Shown: positions 8,531 to 16,465 of the stretch, piece after piece
Position numbering within the stretch: position 1 is the stretch's first letter
Layout of the letters: every line of letters begins with the position of its first letter
DNA from: Poindextera sp965277425
GTDB taxonomy: Bacteria; Pseudomonadota; Alphaproteobacteria; Caulobacterales; Caulobacteraceae
Assembly (NCBI GenBank): GCA_965277425.1
Contig: CBDICR010000006.1
Coordinates: 62,001-126,000, forward strand
Direction: 5' to 3'
DNA length: 64,000 nucleotides
Notes under the pieces: model-generated
Database searches by the model: none
The model's input: the letters and a program-made list of their open reading frames with translations, nothing else
Told to the model about the DNA's origin: nothing
Position numbers and translations under genes: made by a program

Positions 8531-9259
8531 CTATCCCAGCCGGCGGCGGTAGAGGGCGTTCAGCCGCTCCCAATGCCGCTCGGCCGCCTCCCTGTTGTAG
8601 GCGGCGCGTTGCGGGAAGGCGAAGCCATGCTCGACGCCCGGATAGAGCTCGACCTCGGCGTTGATCTTGTCATCGGCCAGCGACTTGGTCAGGGCTTCGA
8701 CCGTCGCCATCGGCGCCCAGTGGTCGGTCTCGGCGCAGCCGAAATAGAGTTCGCCCTTGGCCTTGCGGGCCATCAGGTGCGGGCTGTTCGGCTGATCGGT
8801 GACCAGGAAGGTGCCGTACATCGAGGCGGCGGCAGCGAATCGGTCGGGGAAGCTCGCCGCGGCGTTGATGGAAAACTGGCCGCTCATGCAATAGCCGACG
8901 GCGCCCATCGGTCCCTTGCTGGCGGCGGGATCCTGGTCGACGAAGGCGAGCAGCGCCTTGGTGTCGGACATCACCATGTCGATGCTCAGGCCGTTCATCA
9001 GCTCCATCATCCGGGAACGGACGGCGGCGTCGCCCAGCGGCCCGATCTCCATGACGCCGGCGCGATAATAGAGGTTGGGCAGCAGGACGTAATAGCCGCC
9101 GGCGGCGAGCCGGCGCGCCATGTCGCGCAGCTCCTCGCGAATGGCCGGCGCGTCCATGAAGAAGAAAACCGCCGGATGCGGACCCTCGCGTTCCGGATGC
9201 ACGATGAAGGTTGTGGTCGCGCCGTGCGGCGTCGTTATGTCGAGCTGGCGTTCGATCAT
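8531..9259 (-). CDS. Dienelactone hydrolase family protein
   Basis: This is a 242-residue alpha/beta hydrolase of the dienelactone hydrolase type. The nucleophile motif is VGYCMSG with Cys124, and the likely triad partners are Asp179 (AETDHW) and His211 (GVEHGF). The Cys nucleophile is the mark of DLH rather than a lipase. ATG 9259 follows GGGAGG at good spacing. The reading frame continues upstream to 9406, inside the insertion sequence, but that part is not coding. The left end of the IS lies about 105 bases upstream, so the native promoter may have been displaced or replaced. Confidence 0.88.
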   Translation of the reverse strand: MIERQLDITTPHGATTTFIVHPEREGPHPAVFFFMDAPAIREELRDMARRLAAGGYYVLLPNLYYRAGVMEIGPLGDAAVRSRMMELMNGLSIDMVMSDTKALLAFVDQDPAASKGPMGAVGYCMSGQFSINAAASFPDRFAAAASMYGTFLVTDQPNSPHLMARKAKGELYFGCAETDHWAPMATVEALTKSLADDKINAEVELYPGVEHGFAFPQRAAYNREAAERHWERLNALYRRRLG

Positions 9260-9363
9260 GGCTTCGGGCCTCCCTTCGAGAATTTCTCTTTGCATAGAGG
9301 CCCGGGCGCCGCTTAGCCAGACTCGAGCGGCGGCGCGGCGCGCGGCGAGGTTCTGTTGTCCTA

Positions 9364-9383
9364 GGTCGTGGTGAGGATTTAAC
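9364..9383 (+). repeat. IS left terminal inverted repeat
   Basis: Twenty bases that match the right end perfectly in inverted orientation. The flanking dinucleotide is TA at 9362-9363. Confidence 0.92.
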
Positions 9384-9445
9384 GGCTTAGCGGATTCACG
9401 TCGCAAGCGAACAGTGATTCAAAGGCTGATTTTTGGGGATCAGCC

Positions 9446-9835
9446 ATGATGACCGAGCGTGATTGTGATCGTCTGACGGACGATCAGTGGGCTTGTATCG
9501 CGCCTTTGATGCCGGGCGGCTGCAAGGGCAAGCGCGGACCACGAACCAACAACCGGCTGTTCATGGACGCCATCTTGTGGATGGCCAGGAGCGGCGCTCG
9601 CTGGCGCGACCTGCCGGAGCAGTTCGGCGACTACCGTGTAGTCAAGCGGCGCTACTATGATTGGGTCGAGCGCGACGTGTTGACGTGGATTTTCAATGCC
9701 TTGAGTGTCGACGCCGACCTTGAGTGGGTCAGCATCGACGCCACGGTGGTCCGCGCTCACCAGCACGCGGCCGGGGCGCGCAAGGAAAAGGGGGGCCTGA
9801 TGCCCAGGGGTTGGGTCGCTCGCGTGGCGGCCTGA
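9446..9835 (+). CDS. IS5-family transposase, OrfA (N-terminal part)
   Basis: The 129-residue first frame holds the N-terminal DUF4096-type domain (LTDDQWACIAPLMPG, then RTNNRLFMDAILWMARSGARWRDLP) and the first catalytic Asp in the motif SIDATVVRAHQ. It then stops after an out-of-frame tail (MPRGWVARVAA). The full transposase is made by slipping into the -1 frame near 9786-9795, which restores the standard family sequence KGGPDAQGLGRSRGG. Start ATG at 9446 or 9449; GGGGATC upstream is a plausible ribosome-binding site. Confidence 0.9.
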   Translation: MMTERDCDRLTDDQWACIAPLMPGGCKGKRGPRTNNRLFMDAILWMARSGARWRDLPEQFGDYRVVKRRYYDWVERDVLTWIFNALSVDADLEWVSIDATVVRAHQHAAGARKEKGGLMPRGWVARVAA

Positions 9836-10218
9836 GCACCAAGATCCATGCCGCCACCGACGCCCTCGGTAATCCGATGCGCCTGATCGGCGGTCCAGGT
9901 CAGCAAGGCGAAGTCCTGAGGGCGGCTGAGCTCATAGACGGCCTCGCTCCAGGATCGGTCATCGCCGACACCGCTTACGACGCCGAGCACTTCCACGAAG
10001 CCATCGTTCAGGAAGGCGCCCAGCCTGTCATCAAGCCACGGCCCAATCGCAAGAAGCTGCGTCCCTTCGACGACATCCTCTACAAGGAGCGCAACCTCAT
10101 CGAGCGCTTCTTTAACAAGCTCAAGCACTTCCGACGCGTCGCAACCCGCTACGATAAGCTCCTCGCCAACTTCATGGGCTTCGTCATGATCGCAGCTATC
10201 GCCATAACACTGCGTTGA
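9724..10218 (+). CDS. IS5-family transposase, OrfB (C-terminal part, -1 frame)
   Basis: This frame carries the rest of the DDE catalytic domain: RSRGGLSTKIHA, the second Asp in VIADTAYDAE, and the final Glu in NLIERFFNKLKHFRRVATRYDK. The residues before about GGPDAQ are not expected to be translated in this frame. The true product is a fusion to OrfA after the slippage site. It ends two bases before the right inverted repeat. Its catalytic residues look intact. Confidence 0.88.
   Translation: MGQHRRHGGPRSPARGRGAQGKGGPDAQGLGRSRGGLSTKIHAATDALGNPMRLIGGPGQQGEVLRAAELIDGLAPGSVIADTAYDAEHFHEAIVQEGAQPVIKPRPNRKKLRPFDDILYKERNLIERFFNKLKHFRRVATRYDKLLANFMGFVMIAAIAITLR
9786..9795 (+). promoter_or_regulatory. 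Probable -1 programmed frameshift site in IS transposase
   Basis: The heptamer-like run AAAAGGGGGG spans the point where OrfA must pass into OrfB. Reading GAA AAG GGG in frame A and slipping back one base gives GGG GGG CCT GAT, which produces the conserved K-G-G-P-D sequence. A/G homopolymer slippage is known for IS5-group elements. Confidence 0.7.
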
Positions 10219-10220
10219 CG

Positions 10221-10240
10221 GTTAAATCCTCACCACGACC
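10221..10240 (-). repeat. IS right terminal inverted repeat
   Basis: Exact reverse complement of the left 20-bp repeat, followed by TA at 10241-10242. The TA is part of the TAG stop codon of the neighbouring minus-strand gene. Confidence 0.92.
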
Positions 10241-11397
10241 TAGAGCGCCGCTGTCGCGGGCTCGGCGGCCGGAACCGCTTCAGCGCTCGCCGCGGCCGGC
10301 CAGATGGACAGGCCCTGCAACAGTTCGCGCAGGTTATCCGTCAGGTCGTCCGGCGACATGGCGGCATGGCCGTCGAGCCGGTAGGCCCAGAAGCTGGCCA
10401 CCTGTTCGAGCCGGCCGATCCGTTCGCCCAGGCCGACGAACAGGCCGGCGCCGTCGCTCAGGAAACGCCGGAACCTCTCCGGCCTGCGATCCTCGGTCAG
10501 ACCCTGATAGGCGCGGTCATAGAGCTTGAGGGTCTGGCCGACCTCGCGCCAGGCCTCGGTGATCGCGCCTTCCAGCAGCGTCCTGGCGCTGCTCACAAAG
10601 CGCGTGACGCCGGCGTCGTAGCGCCGGCGGCCGAGTTTCGACATCGACCCCAGGGTGGACTTGAGCGCCGGCGCGAGCGCCTGGGTGCGCCAGCGGTAGT
10701 AGAGAAAAGCCTTCCAGGCGAACATCGCCTCGGAAAAGTCGTCGTCGTCCATCTGCAGCGTCGCCTTCAGCGGCGCGAGGTCGGCGCTGTCGCCATCGGC
10801 GAGCAGCAGTTTGGACATGCGCTGGGTGCGGGGGTCCGCCGGGTCAAGCTCGCCGAAGCAGAGCTGGATCAGCGACTGCATCTGGCCCTCGACGAAGCCC
10901 AGCATCCGCGCCTTGTCCGGCGTGCTCAGGCGGTAATAGGACGGATCCACCTCGATATGCTGCTTGGCCAGCACCTCGCGCACCAGGAAGGGATCGAGCG
11001 TCGGCAGCCGGTCGAGAATGCGCAGCACGGCCACGTCCCGCTCCAGCGCCCGGCCGTCATAGTCGAGCCGCCGGGTCAGGGCGACGACGAAGTCGTGCTG
11101 GTCGACGAAGAGGAACTGGCCGCCCAGGTTCAGGTCGTCGGGATCGAAGGGAAAGATGACCTTGGTGGCGTTGAAGCGGCGCGGCGCGATCCGCTCTTCC
11201 TCGCCAGGAGCCACATTGTGCTTGGCGATGATGGCGCGGTTCAGCACCGGGTGCACAAACATCGGCCTGGCGGCATGGGCGGGGTCGGACGGCGGTTCGG
11301 CCGCCAACCCATGCAGATTCAGGATGCGCGCCGATGAGGACGTCGCCACGATCGCCTTGAGGCTCCGAACCCCGGCATCGACCCGGTAAAGCTGCAT
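10240..11397 (-). CDS. Conserved-looking protein of unknown function
   Basis: This is a 385-residue soluble protein with no signal peptide or membrane helix and no family I can name. ATG 11397 has GGAG nine bases upstream, so the longer frame from 11442 is not favoured. The N-terminal 100 residues (MQLYRVDAGVRSLKAIVATSS, later KVIFPFDPDDLNLGGQFLFV) look like a beta-rich domain. The rest is mostly helical with many Arg and Leu residues and a repeated LGRRRYDAGV / RPERFRRFL character. The C-terminus is Ala/Pro-rich. The TAG stop codon coincides with the target site of the adjacent IS and was regenerated by its duplication, so the protein is intact. Confidence 0.7.
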   Translation of the reverse strand: MQLYRVDAGVRSLKAIVATSSSARILNLHGLAAEPPSDPAHAARPMFVHPVLNRAIIAKHNVAPGEEERIAPRRFNATKVIFPFDPDDLNLGGQFLFVDQHDFVVALTRRLDYDGRALERDVAVLRILDRLPTLDPFLVREVLAKQHIEVDPSYYRLSTPDKARMLGFVEGQMQSLIQLCFGELDPADPRTQRMSKLLLADGDSADLAPLKATLQMDDDDFSEAMFAWKAFLYYRWRTQALAPALKSTLGSMSKLGRRRYDAGVTRFVSSARTLLEGAITEAWREVGQTLKLYDRAYQGLTEDRRPERFRRFLSDGAGLFVGLGERIGRLEQVASFWAYRLDGHAAMSPDDLTDNLRELLQGLSIWPAAASAEAVPAAEPATAAL

Positions 11398-11508
11398 CGG
11401 CACAAACTCCGCCAGACTGGCGACGGGCCTTGATAGGCTCAAAGGTTTGCCGCGGCCTTTAGGAGCGTGGCTAACAAGGGGTGATCAAGCGTGGCCTTGG
11501 TCCGGACG

Positions 11509-11751
11509 TCAGGACGAGCGCAACAAGGTGCTGACGGCGATGTCCTCATCCACGTCCGGCCAATGCACGCCCTCGCCGCCGCCGATCAGGCGCCAGTTCT
11601 TGCGTTGGGCTTGAGTGGCGTCCCGCAGGCGAGGAAACCATTCGAGCGGCGCGGACAGCTCACGACCGTCGGCAAGGGTGAGGCGCAACACGGCGTCCGT
11701 GACCTCGACGTCGGTCGCGTCGGGATCGAGCTTAACGGCCAAAATGCTCAT
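11509..11751 (-). CDS. DUF2442 domain protein
   Basis: The 80-residue protein follows the DUF2442 pattern: a short N-terminal strand, VTDAVLRLTLADGRELSAPLEWFPRL, then NWRLIGGGEGVHWPDVDEDIAVSTLL. ATG 11751 has GAGGAGG upstream. It overlaps the 3' end of the DUF4160 gene by 20 bases and is clearly cotranscribed with it. DUF4160-DUF2442 pairs are widespread and are often suspected to be toxin-antitoxin-like, but no activity is established here. Both lie directly behind gcvPB on the same strand. Confidence 0.85.
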   Translation of the reverse strand: MSILAVKLDPDATDVEVTDAVLRLTLADGRELSAPLEWFPRLRDATQAQRKNWRLIGGGEGVHWPDVDEDIAVSTLLRSS

Positions 11752-11968
11752 GCCACGCCTCCTCAAACGCTGCGCGATGTTCGATCACCATAGCGCGAAT
11801 CCGGGTCAGGTCGTGAGGCCGAAATCCGCGTGACCCGGCGAGTTGAACCGGGCCAAGCCAGAACTTGGCCGTCGACCGGCCATGTTCCACATGGATATGA
11901 GGCGGTTCCGAGCCCTCAAGACTGTAGAAAAAGAATCGATAGGCGCCGACAGTCAGGACGCTTGGCAC
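11732..11968 (-). CDS. DUF4160 domain protein
   Basis: The 78-residue protein has the DUF4160 signature: MPSVLTVGAYRFFFYSLEGS, then EPPHIHVEHG (the conserved PPHIHV), then AKFWLGPVQLA and a C-terminal helical segment ending WHEHFGR. It starts at GTG 11968, only nine bases after the gcvPB stop codon, so it may be read through from the glycine cleavage operon. Its partner DUF2442 overlaps its end. Function unknown; a small two-gene accessory module is likely. Confidence 0.84.
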   Translation of the reverse strand: MPSVLTVGAYRFFFYSLEGSEPPHIHVEHGRSTAKFWLGPVQLAGSRGFRPHDLTRIRAMVIEHRAAFEEAWHEHFGR

Positions 11969-11977
11969 GCGCGCGCT

Positions 11978-13537
11978 CTACGCCGCCGCCACTCTCGGCG
12001 TCGCTTCCGGGCGCCAGCGCAGTTTCGGCTTCCGCGCGGCGAGGGTTTCGTCCAGGCGGCGAAGCGGGGCGTGGAACGGCGCGCCCTTGAAACGGTCCGC
12101 CTCGCCGGCCTTGGCCGCGGTCGCCAGGGCCAATACCGCGTCGCAGAACCGGTCGATCTCGGCCTTCGGTTCGGTTTCCGTGGGCTCGATCAGCATGGCG
12201 CCGTGCACGACCAGCGGGAAATACATGGTCATGGGGTGGAAGCCCTCGTCGATCAGGGCCTTGGCGAAGTCCAGGGTGGCGACGCCCGTCCCCTCCAGCC
12301 AGCGGTCGTCGAACAAGGCCTCGTGCATGCAATAGCCGGCGAAGGGCGCGGTCAGGACCTGGCCGAGCCTGGCCTTGACATAGTTGGCGTTGAGCACGGC
12401 GTCTTCCGCGACCTGGGCCAGGCCGTCGGCGCCGTGGCTCATCATATAGGCCAGGGCGCGGACATACATGCCCATCTGGCCGTGGAAGGCCGATAGGCGC
12501 CCGAAACTGGCCGAGCCCTGCGGCGCGTGGTCGGCCAGGCTGTAGCCGTCCAGGCCGTGGGTCACCCAGGGCGTCGGGGCGTAGGGCGCCAGCGCCTGGC
12601 TCAGCACCACCGGCCCGGCGCCCGGCCCACCGCCGCCATGCGGGGTGGAGAAGGTCTTGTGCAGGTTGATGTGCATGGCGTCGACGCCCAGGTCGGCCGG
12701 CCGCACCTTGCCGACGATGGCGTTGAAATTGGCCCCGTCGCAATAGAGGTAGGCGCCCGCAGCGTGGGTCATGCGCGCGATCTCGATCATGTCGCGTTCG
12801 AACAGGCCGCAGGTATTGGGGTTGGTCAGCATGACCGCCGCGACGTCGGCGCCCAGCCTCGCCTCCAGATCGGCGAGGTCGACCCGGCCGCACGCCGTCT
12901 GGGCGATCTCCTCGACCGCATAGCCGACAAAGGCCGCCGTGGCCGGATTGGTGCCGTGGGCCGAGGTGGGGACAAGGACGCGTTTGCGCGCATCGCCCCT
13001 GGCCTCGTGCGCGGCGCGGATGGCCAGGAGGCCGCAGAGTTCACCATGGGCGCCGGCCTTGGGCGACAGGGCCACGGCCGGCATGCCGGTCAGGGTCTTC
13101 AGCCAATGGGCCAGGGCGTCCATCAGGGCGAGCGCGCCCTGGACGGTGGATTGCGGCTGCAGGGGATGGATGTCGGCGAAGCCCGGCAGGCGCGCCATCT
13201 TCTCGTTCAGGCGCGGGTTATGCTTCATGGTGCAGGAGCCGAGCGGATAGATGGCCAGGTCGATGGCATGGTTCTGCTGGCTGAGCCGGACATAGTGGCG
13301 AAGCGTCTCCGGCTCGGAGAGCCCCGGCAGGCCGATGGGATCGGTGCGAACCAGATCGCCCAGGTCGGACGCATCCAGGTCCGGTTCGGGCAGGTCGACC
13401 CCGGTCTTGTCCCAGCCGCCGAGTTCGAAGATCAGCGGCTCGGATTGCAGCAGGCCGCGGCCGCCGGTGAGGGTCTGCGGCGCGCTTTCGACGATCGCCT
13501 CGGCGCGGGTGGGCCGTCCGATGGTTTGCATGGTCAT
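11978..13537 (-). CDS. gcvPB: Glycine dehydrogenase (decarboxylating) subunit 2
   Basis: This is the catalytic half of the split P-protein. With GcvPA it decarboxylates glycine and passes the aminomethyl group to lipoyl-GcvH in the glycine cleavage complex. The 519-residue protein has the PLP lysine at about Lys294 in the motif NLHKTFSTPHGGGGPG. Upstream are the family segments YPLGSCTMKHNPR and TSAHGTNPATA. ATG 13537 has AGGAG nine bases upstream and overlaps the gcvPA stop by four bases. It is the fourth gene of the riboswitch-controlled gcv operon. Confidence 0.97.
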   Translation of the reverse strand: MTMQTIGRPTRAEAIVESAPQTLTGGRGLLQSEPLIFELGGWDKTGVDLPEPDLDASDLGDLVRTDPIGLPGLSEPETLRHYVRLSQQNHAIDLAIYPLGSCTMKHNPRLNEKMARLPGFADIHPLQPQSTVQGALALMDALAHWLKTLTGMPAVALSPKAGAHGELCGLLAIRAAHEARGDARKRVLVPTSAHGTNPATAAFVGYAVEEIAQTACGRVDLADLEARLGADVAAVMLTNPNTCGLFERDMIEIARMTHAAGAYLYCDGANFNAIVGKVRPADLGVDAMHINLHKTFSTPHGGGGPGAGPVVLSQALAPYAPTPWVTHGLDGYSLADHAPQGSASFGRLSAFHGQMGMYVRALAYMMSHGADGLAQVAEDAVLNANYVKARLGQVLTAPFAGYCMHEALFDDRWLEGTGVATLDFAKALIDEGFHPMTMYFPLVVHGAMLIEPTETEPKAEIDRFCDAVLALATAAKAGEADRFKGAPFHAPLRRLDETLAARKPKLRWRPEATPRVAAA

Positions 13538-14877
13538 GAAAGGGCTCCTGCGAGGGCCTTGGTGAGGGCGGCGATGTCGGCGTCTGTGGTCAGTTCGGTG
13601 GCGGCCAGCAGCAGAACGTCGTCGAGGCCGGCGCCCGGCGCCAGCCTGGAGACCGGAACGCCGGCGAGGATCGCCTGGGCGGCGAGGGTCTCGACAACCG
13701 CGGCGGCCGGAACGGGCAGGCGCACGGCGACCTCGTTGAAGAAGCGCGGGGTCAGCACCTCGACGTCTGCGATGGCGGCGAGCGCCGTGGCCAGCTTGCG
13801 GGCCTGGGCATGGTTGACGGCGGCCAGTTGGCGCAGGCCCGCCTCGCCCAGCATGGTCATGTGAATTGTGAAGGCAAGCGCACAGAGGCCCGAATTCGTA
13901 CAGATATTCGAGGTTGCTTTGTCACGGCGAATATGCTGCTCGCGGGTGGACAGGGTAAGCACGAAGCCGCGCTGGCCCTCGGCGTCCACCGTCTCGCCGC
14001 AGAGCCGGCCGGGCGCCTGGCGGATAAAGCGCTCGCGGGTGGCGAAGAGGCCGACATAGGGGCCGCCGAAATTCAGCGCATTGCCGATGGACTGGCCCTC
14101 GGCCGCCACGATGTCGGCTCCCATCTCGCCGGGCGACTTGAGCAAGCCGAAGGCGACGGCCTCGGTGACCACCACGATCATGAGGGCGCCGGCGGCATGG
14201 GCGGCCTCGGCGATGGCGGTCAGGTCGCTGGCCGTTCCGAACACGTTCGGCGTCTGCACCACCACGCAGGCGGTCTCCGCATCGATCGCCGCGATCACGG
14301 CCGCCTCGCCATCGATGGCCGCCGGCTGGCGCGCCACATCGACGCCGGCCACGTGGGCCAGGGTGGCGATGGACTCCGCGTACTGAGGATGCAGGCCGCC
14401 GGACAGCACCGCCTTCGGACGCCGGGTGACGCGGTGGGCCATCATCACGCCTTCGGCGGCGGCGGTCGAGCCGTCGTACATGGAGGCGTTGGCCACCTCC
14501 ATGCCGGTCAAGGCGGCGACCTGGCTCTGGAACTCGAACAGGGCCTGCAGGGTACCCTGGGCGATCTCCGGCTGATAGGGCGTGTAGGAAGTAAGAAATT
14601 CCGACCGCTGGATGAGGTGGTCGACGCTCGACGGCACATGGTGCCGATAGGCGCCGGCGCCGCAGAAGAAGGGGCCTTGCGCGCCGCTGCGGTTCTTCGC
14701 CGCCAGCGCCGCCAGCGCCCGCTCGACCTCGATCTCGCCCATATGCAGGGGCAGGTCGACAGGCCCTGACAGCCGCGCGGCCTCGGGCGCATCCGTAAAC
14801 AGAGCGTCGATATCGGGCGCGCCGATCACCGCCAGCATGGCGGCGCGGTCGCCTTCGGTGAGCGGCAGGTAGCGCAT
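13534..14877 (-). CDS. gcvPA: Glycine dehydrogenase (decarboxylating) subunit 1
   Basis: This is the non-PLP-binding half of the two-subunit P-protein of the glycine cleavage system, 447 residues. It starts MRYLPLTEGDRAAML, includes the conserved YTPYQPEIAQGTLQALFEFQ segment and YDGSTAAAEG, and ends in the C-terminal domain common to type I PLP folds. It is five bases downstream of gcvH and overlaps gcvPB by ATGA, so the two subunits should be made in equal amounts. The split P-protein is normal in Caulobacteraceae; many other bacteria have a single fused GcvP. Confidence 0.97.
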   Translation of the reverse strand: MRYLPLTEGDRAAMLAVIGAPDIDALFTDAPEAARLSGPVDLPLHMGEIEVERALAALAAKNRSGAQGPFFCGAGAYRHHVPSSVDHLIQRSEFLTSYTPYQPEIAQGTLQALFEFQSQVAALTGMEVANASMYDGSTAAAEGVMMAHRVTRRPKAVLSGGLHPQYAESIATLAHVAGVDVARQPAAIDGEAAVIAAIDAETACVVVQTPNVFGTASDLTAIAEAAHAAGALMIVVVTEAVAFGLLKSPGEMGADIVAAEGQSIGNALNFGGPYVGLFATRERFIRQAPGRLCGETVDAEGQRGFVLTLSTREQHIRRDKATSNICTNSGLCALAFTIHMTMLGEAGLRQLAAVNHAQARKLATALAAIADVEVLTPRFFNEVAVRLPVPAAAVVETLAAQAILAGVPVSRLAPGAGLDDVLLLAATELTTDADIAALTKALAGALS

Positions 14878-14882
14878 GGCGA

Positions 14883-15248
14883 TTACAGCGTCCCCAGAAA
14901 GGCTTCGTAGGCGTTCCGGTCCATCAGCGCCTCGACCGCGCCGGGGTCGGACAGTTTCACCTTGGCGAACCAGCCGCCGCTCTCCGGCTCGGCGTTGACC
15001 GTCTCCGGCTCGCCGGTCAGCACCTCATTGACCGCGACGACCTCGCCGCCCAGCGGCGCATAGACGTCCGAGGCCGCCTTGACGCTCTCGACCACGGCCA
15101 GGTTGTCGCCGACCTTCACCGCCTTGCCGACCTGCGGCAGCTCGACGAAGACCACGTCGCCCAGCTGTTCTGCGGCGTAGGCGGTGACGCCGATGGTGGC
15201 GACGTCGCCGGCGACCTCGACCCATTCATGATCCTTGGTGAAACGCAT
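14883..15248 (-). CDS. gcvH: Glycine cleavage system H protein
   Basis: GcvH is the lipoylated carrier that shuttles the aminomethyl group between P, T and L proteins. The 121-residue protein has the lipoyl lysine at Lys57 in VVESVKAASDVYAP. It has the typical N-terminal FTKDHEWV and the acidic C-terminus. It lies 15 bases downstream of gcvT and five bases upstream of gcvPA. Confidence 0.97.
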   Translation of the reverse strand: MRFTKDHEWVEVAGDVATIGVTAYAAEQLGDVVFVELPQVGKAVKVGDNLAVVESVKAASDVYAPLGGEVVAVNEVLTGEPETVNAEPESGGWFAKVKLSDPGAVEALMDRNAYEAFLGTL

Positions 15249-15263
15249 TCGTGGGGTCCTTTT

Positions 15264-16418
15264 TCAGACGGTGCGGACGTAGCAATGGGGAACGAAGGGC
15301 AAGGCGGCGACCTCGGCGGATTGCGGCTTGCCCCGCACGATGACCTTCAGGCGCGTTCCGGGCGCGGCCAGGGCCGGCGGGACGAACCCCATGGCGATGG
15401 GGGCGGCCAGCGAGGGCGAAAAGCCGCCACTGGTGACGCGCCCGACGATCTGGCCGTCCGCATCGGCGATTTCCGCGCCCTCGCGCGCCGGGGCGCCCTC
15501 GAGCACGCGCAGGCCGACACGGATGCGGCTCAGATCCCCAGCCGCCTCGCGCGCGATGCGCGCCGCGCCGCGCAGGGCGCTCGCCTTCAAGCGGGGCTTG
15601 GCCACCGCGAAGCCGAGATTGGCCTCGATCGGCGAGGTGGTCTCGTCGATGTCGTGCCCATGCAGCGGCAACCCGGCATCGAGCCGCAGCGAATCCCGCG
15701 CGCCCAGGCCGATGGGCCGAACCCGCTCATCGGCCATCAGCCGCGCCCAGAGCTCGACGCAAGCCGGGGCGCGGACCAGGAGCTCGTAACCGTCCTCGCC
15801 GGTATAGCCGGAGCGGGCGACCACGCAGCCCTCGCCGGCATAGTCGATCCGCCGATGGTGCATGAAGGTGAGCTCGCCCGCGCCGGGAAAGAGGCCCGCC
15901 ACCACGTCGGCGGCCTGCGGCCCCTGCACCGCGATCAGCGCCCGGTCGTCGGCGCGGACCAACGTGGCCAGGCCCGCCGCCGTCCGCTCAATGAGCGCGA
16001 AGTCGCCCGCCTTGGCGCCGGCATTGACCACGATGTAGAGCATGCCCTGGCGACTCGGCCAGACCGGCCGGCCGATCATCAGATCGTCGATAACGCCGCC
16101 GTCTTTATTGAGCAGCAGGGTGTAGCGGATCTGCCCCGGGTTCAGCCCGGCGACGTCGCCGCTGATCAGCGGCTCGATCACCGCGGCGATGGCCCGGTGG
16201 TCGGCGTCGCCGTCGCCGGATTTCTCGTTCAGGGTCAGGAAGCACGGCCCCATGTGCGAAACGTCGAAGGCCCCGGCGTGCTCGCGGGTCCACAGATGCT
16301 CCTTCAGCACCCCGTCCCGGTACTGCACCGGCATCTCATAGCCGCCGAACTCGACCAGCCGCGCGCCGGCCACGACATGGGCTGTATAGAGCGGTGTGCG
16401 CTTGAGCGGCTGAGACAA
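15264..16418 (-). CDS. gcvT: Glycine cleavage system T protein (aminomethyltransferase), TTG start
   Basis: GcvT moves the methylene group from lipoyl-GcvH to tetrahydrofolate and releases ammonia. The frame runs to an ATG at 16466, but that ATG lies at the edge of the riboswitch and would add a non-family Arg-rich leader. The TTG at 16418 gives M-SQPLKRTPLYTAHV, the standard beginning, and has GGAG seven bases upstream, so I take it as the start (384 residues). Conserved parts include FGGYEMPVQY near the N-terminus and SGYTGEDGYEL in the middle. It is the first gene of the operon. Confidence 0.94.
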   Translation of the reverse strand: MSQPLKRTPLYTAHVVAGARLVEFGGYEMPVQYRDGVLKEHLWTREHAGAFDVSHMGPCFLTLNEKSGDGDADHRAIAAVIEPLISGDVAGLNPGQIRYTLLLNKDGGVIDDLMIGRPVWPSRQGMLYIVVNAGAKAGDFALIERTAAGLATLVRADDRALIAVQGPQAADVVAGLFPGAGELTFMHHRRIDYAGEGCVVARSGYTGEDGYELLVRAPACVELWARLMADERVRPIGLGARDSLRLDAGLPLHGHDIDETTSPIEANLGFAVAKPRLKASALRGAARIAREAAGDLSRIRVGLRVLEGAPAREGAEIADADGQIVGRVTSGGFSPSLAAPIAMGFVPPALAAPGTRLKVIVRGKPQSAEVAALPFVPHCYVRTV

Positions 16419-16441
16419 GGCGGACTCCGGACGGCGTGCAC

Positions 16442-16457
16442 GGCGGAAGGCTCCGCC
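16442..16457 (-). promoter_or_regulatory. Hairpin between riboswitch and gcvT start
   Basis: Six-base arms (GGCGGA and TCCGCC) with a four-base loop lie just after the second aptamer. The 5' arm GGCGGA could instead pair with the TCCGCC that lies directly before the TTG start of gcvT and overlaps its Shine-Dalgarno region. This gives a simple on/off expression platform acting on translation. This is inference from base complementarity. Confidence 0.45.
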
Positions 16458-16465
16458 CTGGATCA

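Larger units (their letters stand above)
9364..10240. mobile_element. IS5-family insertion sequence (IS427-type), complete
   Basis: The element is about 877 bp with perfect 20-bp terminal inverted repeats. The left end is GGTCGTGGTGAGGATTTAAC at 9364-9383 and its exact reverse complement is at 10221-10240. Both ends are flanked by TA within CTAG (9361-9364 and 10240-10243), consistent with the TA/CTAG target duplication of this group. It carries two overlapping transposase frames read together by a -1 shift. The IRs and catalytic residues are intact, so it may still be active. It sits between the DLH gene and the 3' end of a gene of unknown function. Confidence 0.92.

Noticed and set aside
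9260..9406. N-terminal extension of the dienelactone hydrolase frame into the IS
   Set aside because: The first in-frame ATG with a ribosome-binding site and family-like sequence is at 9259; upstream residues are partly IS sequence.
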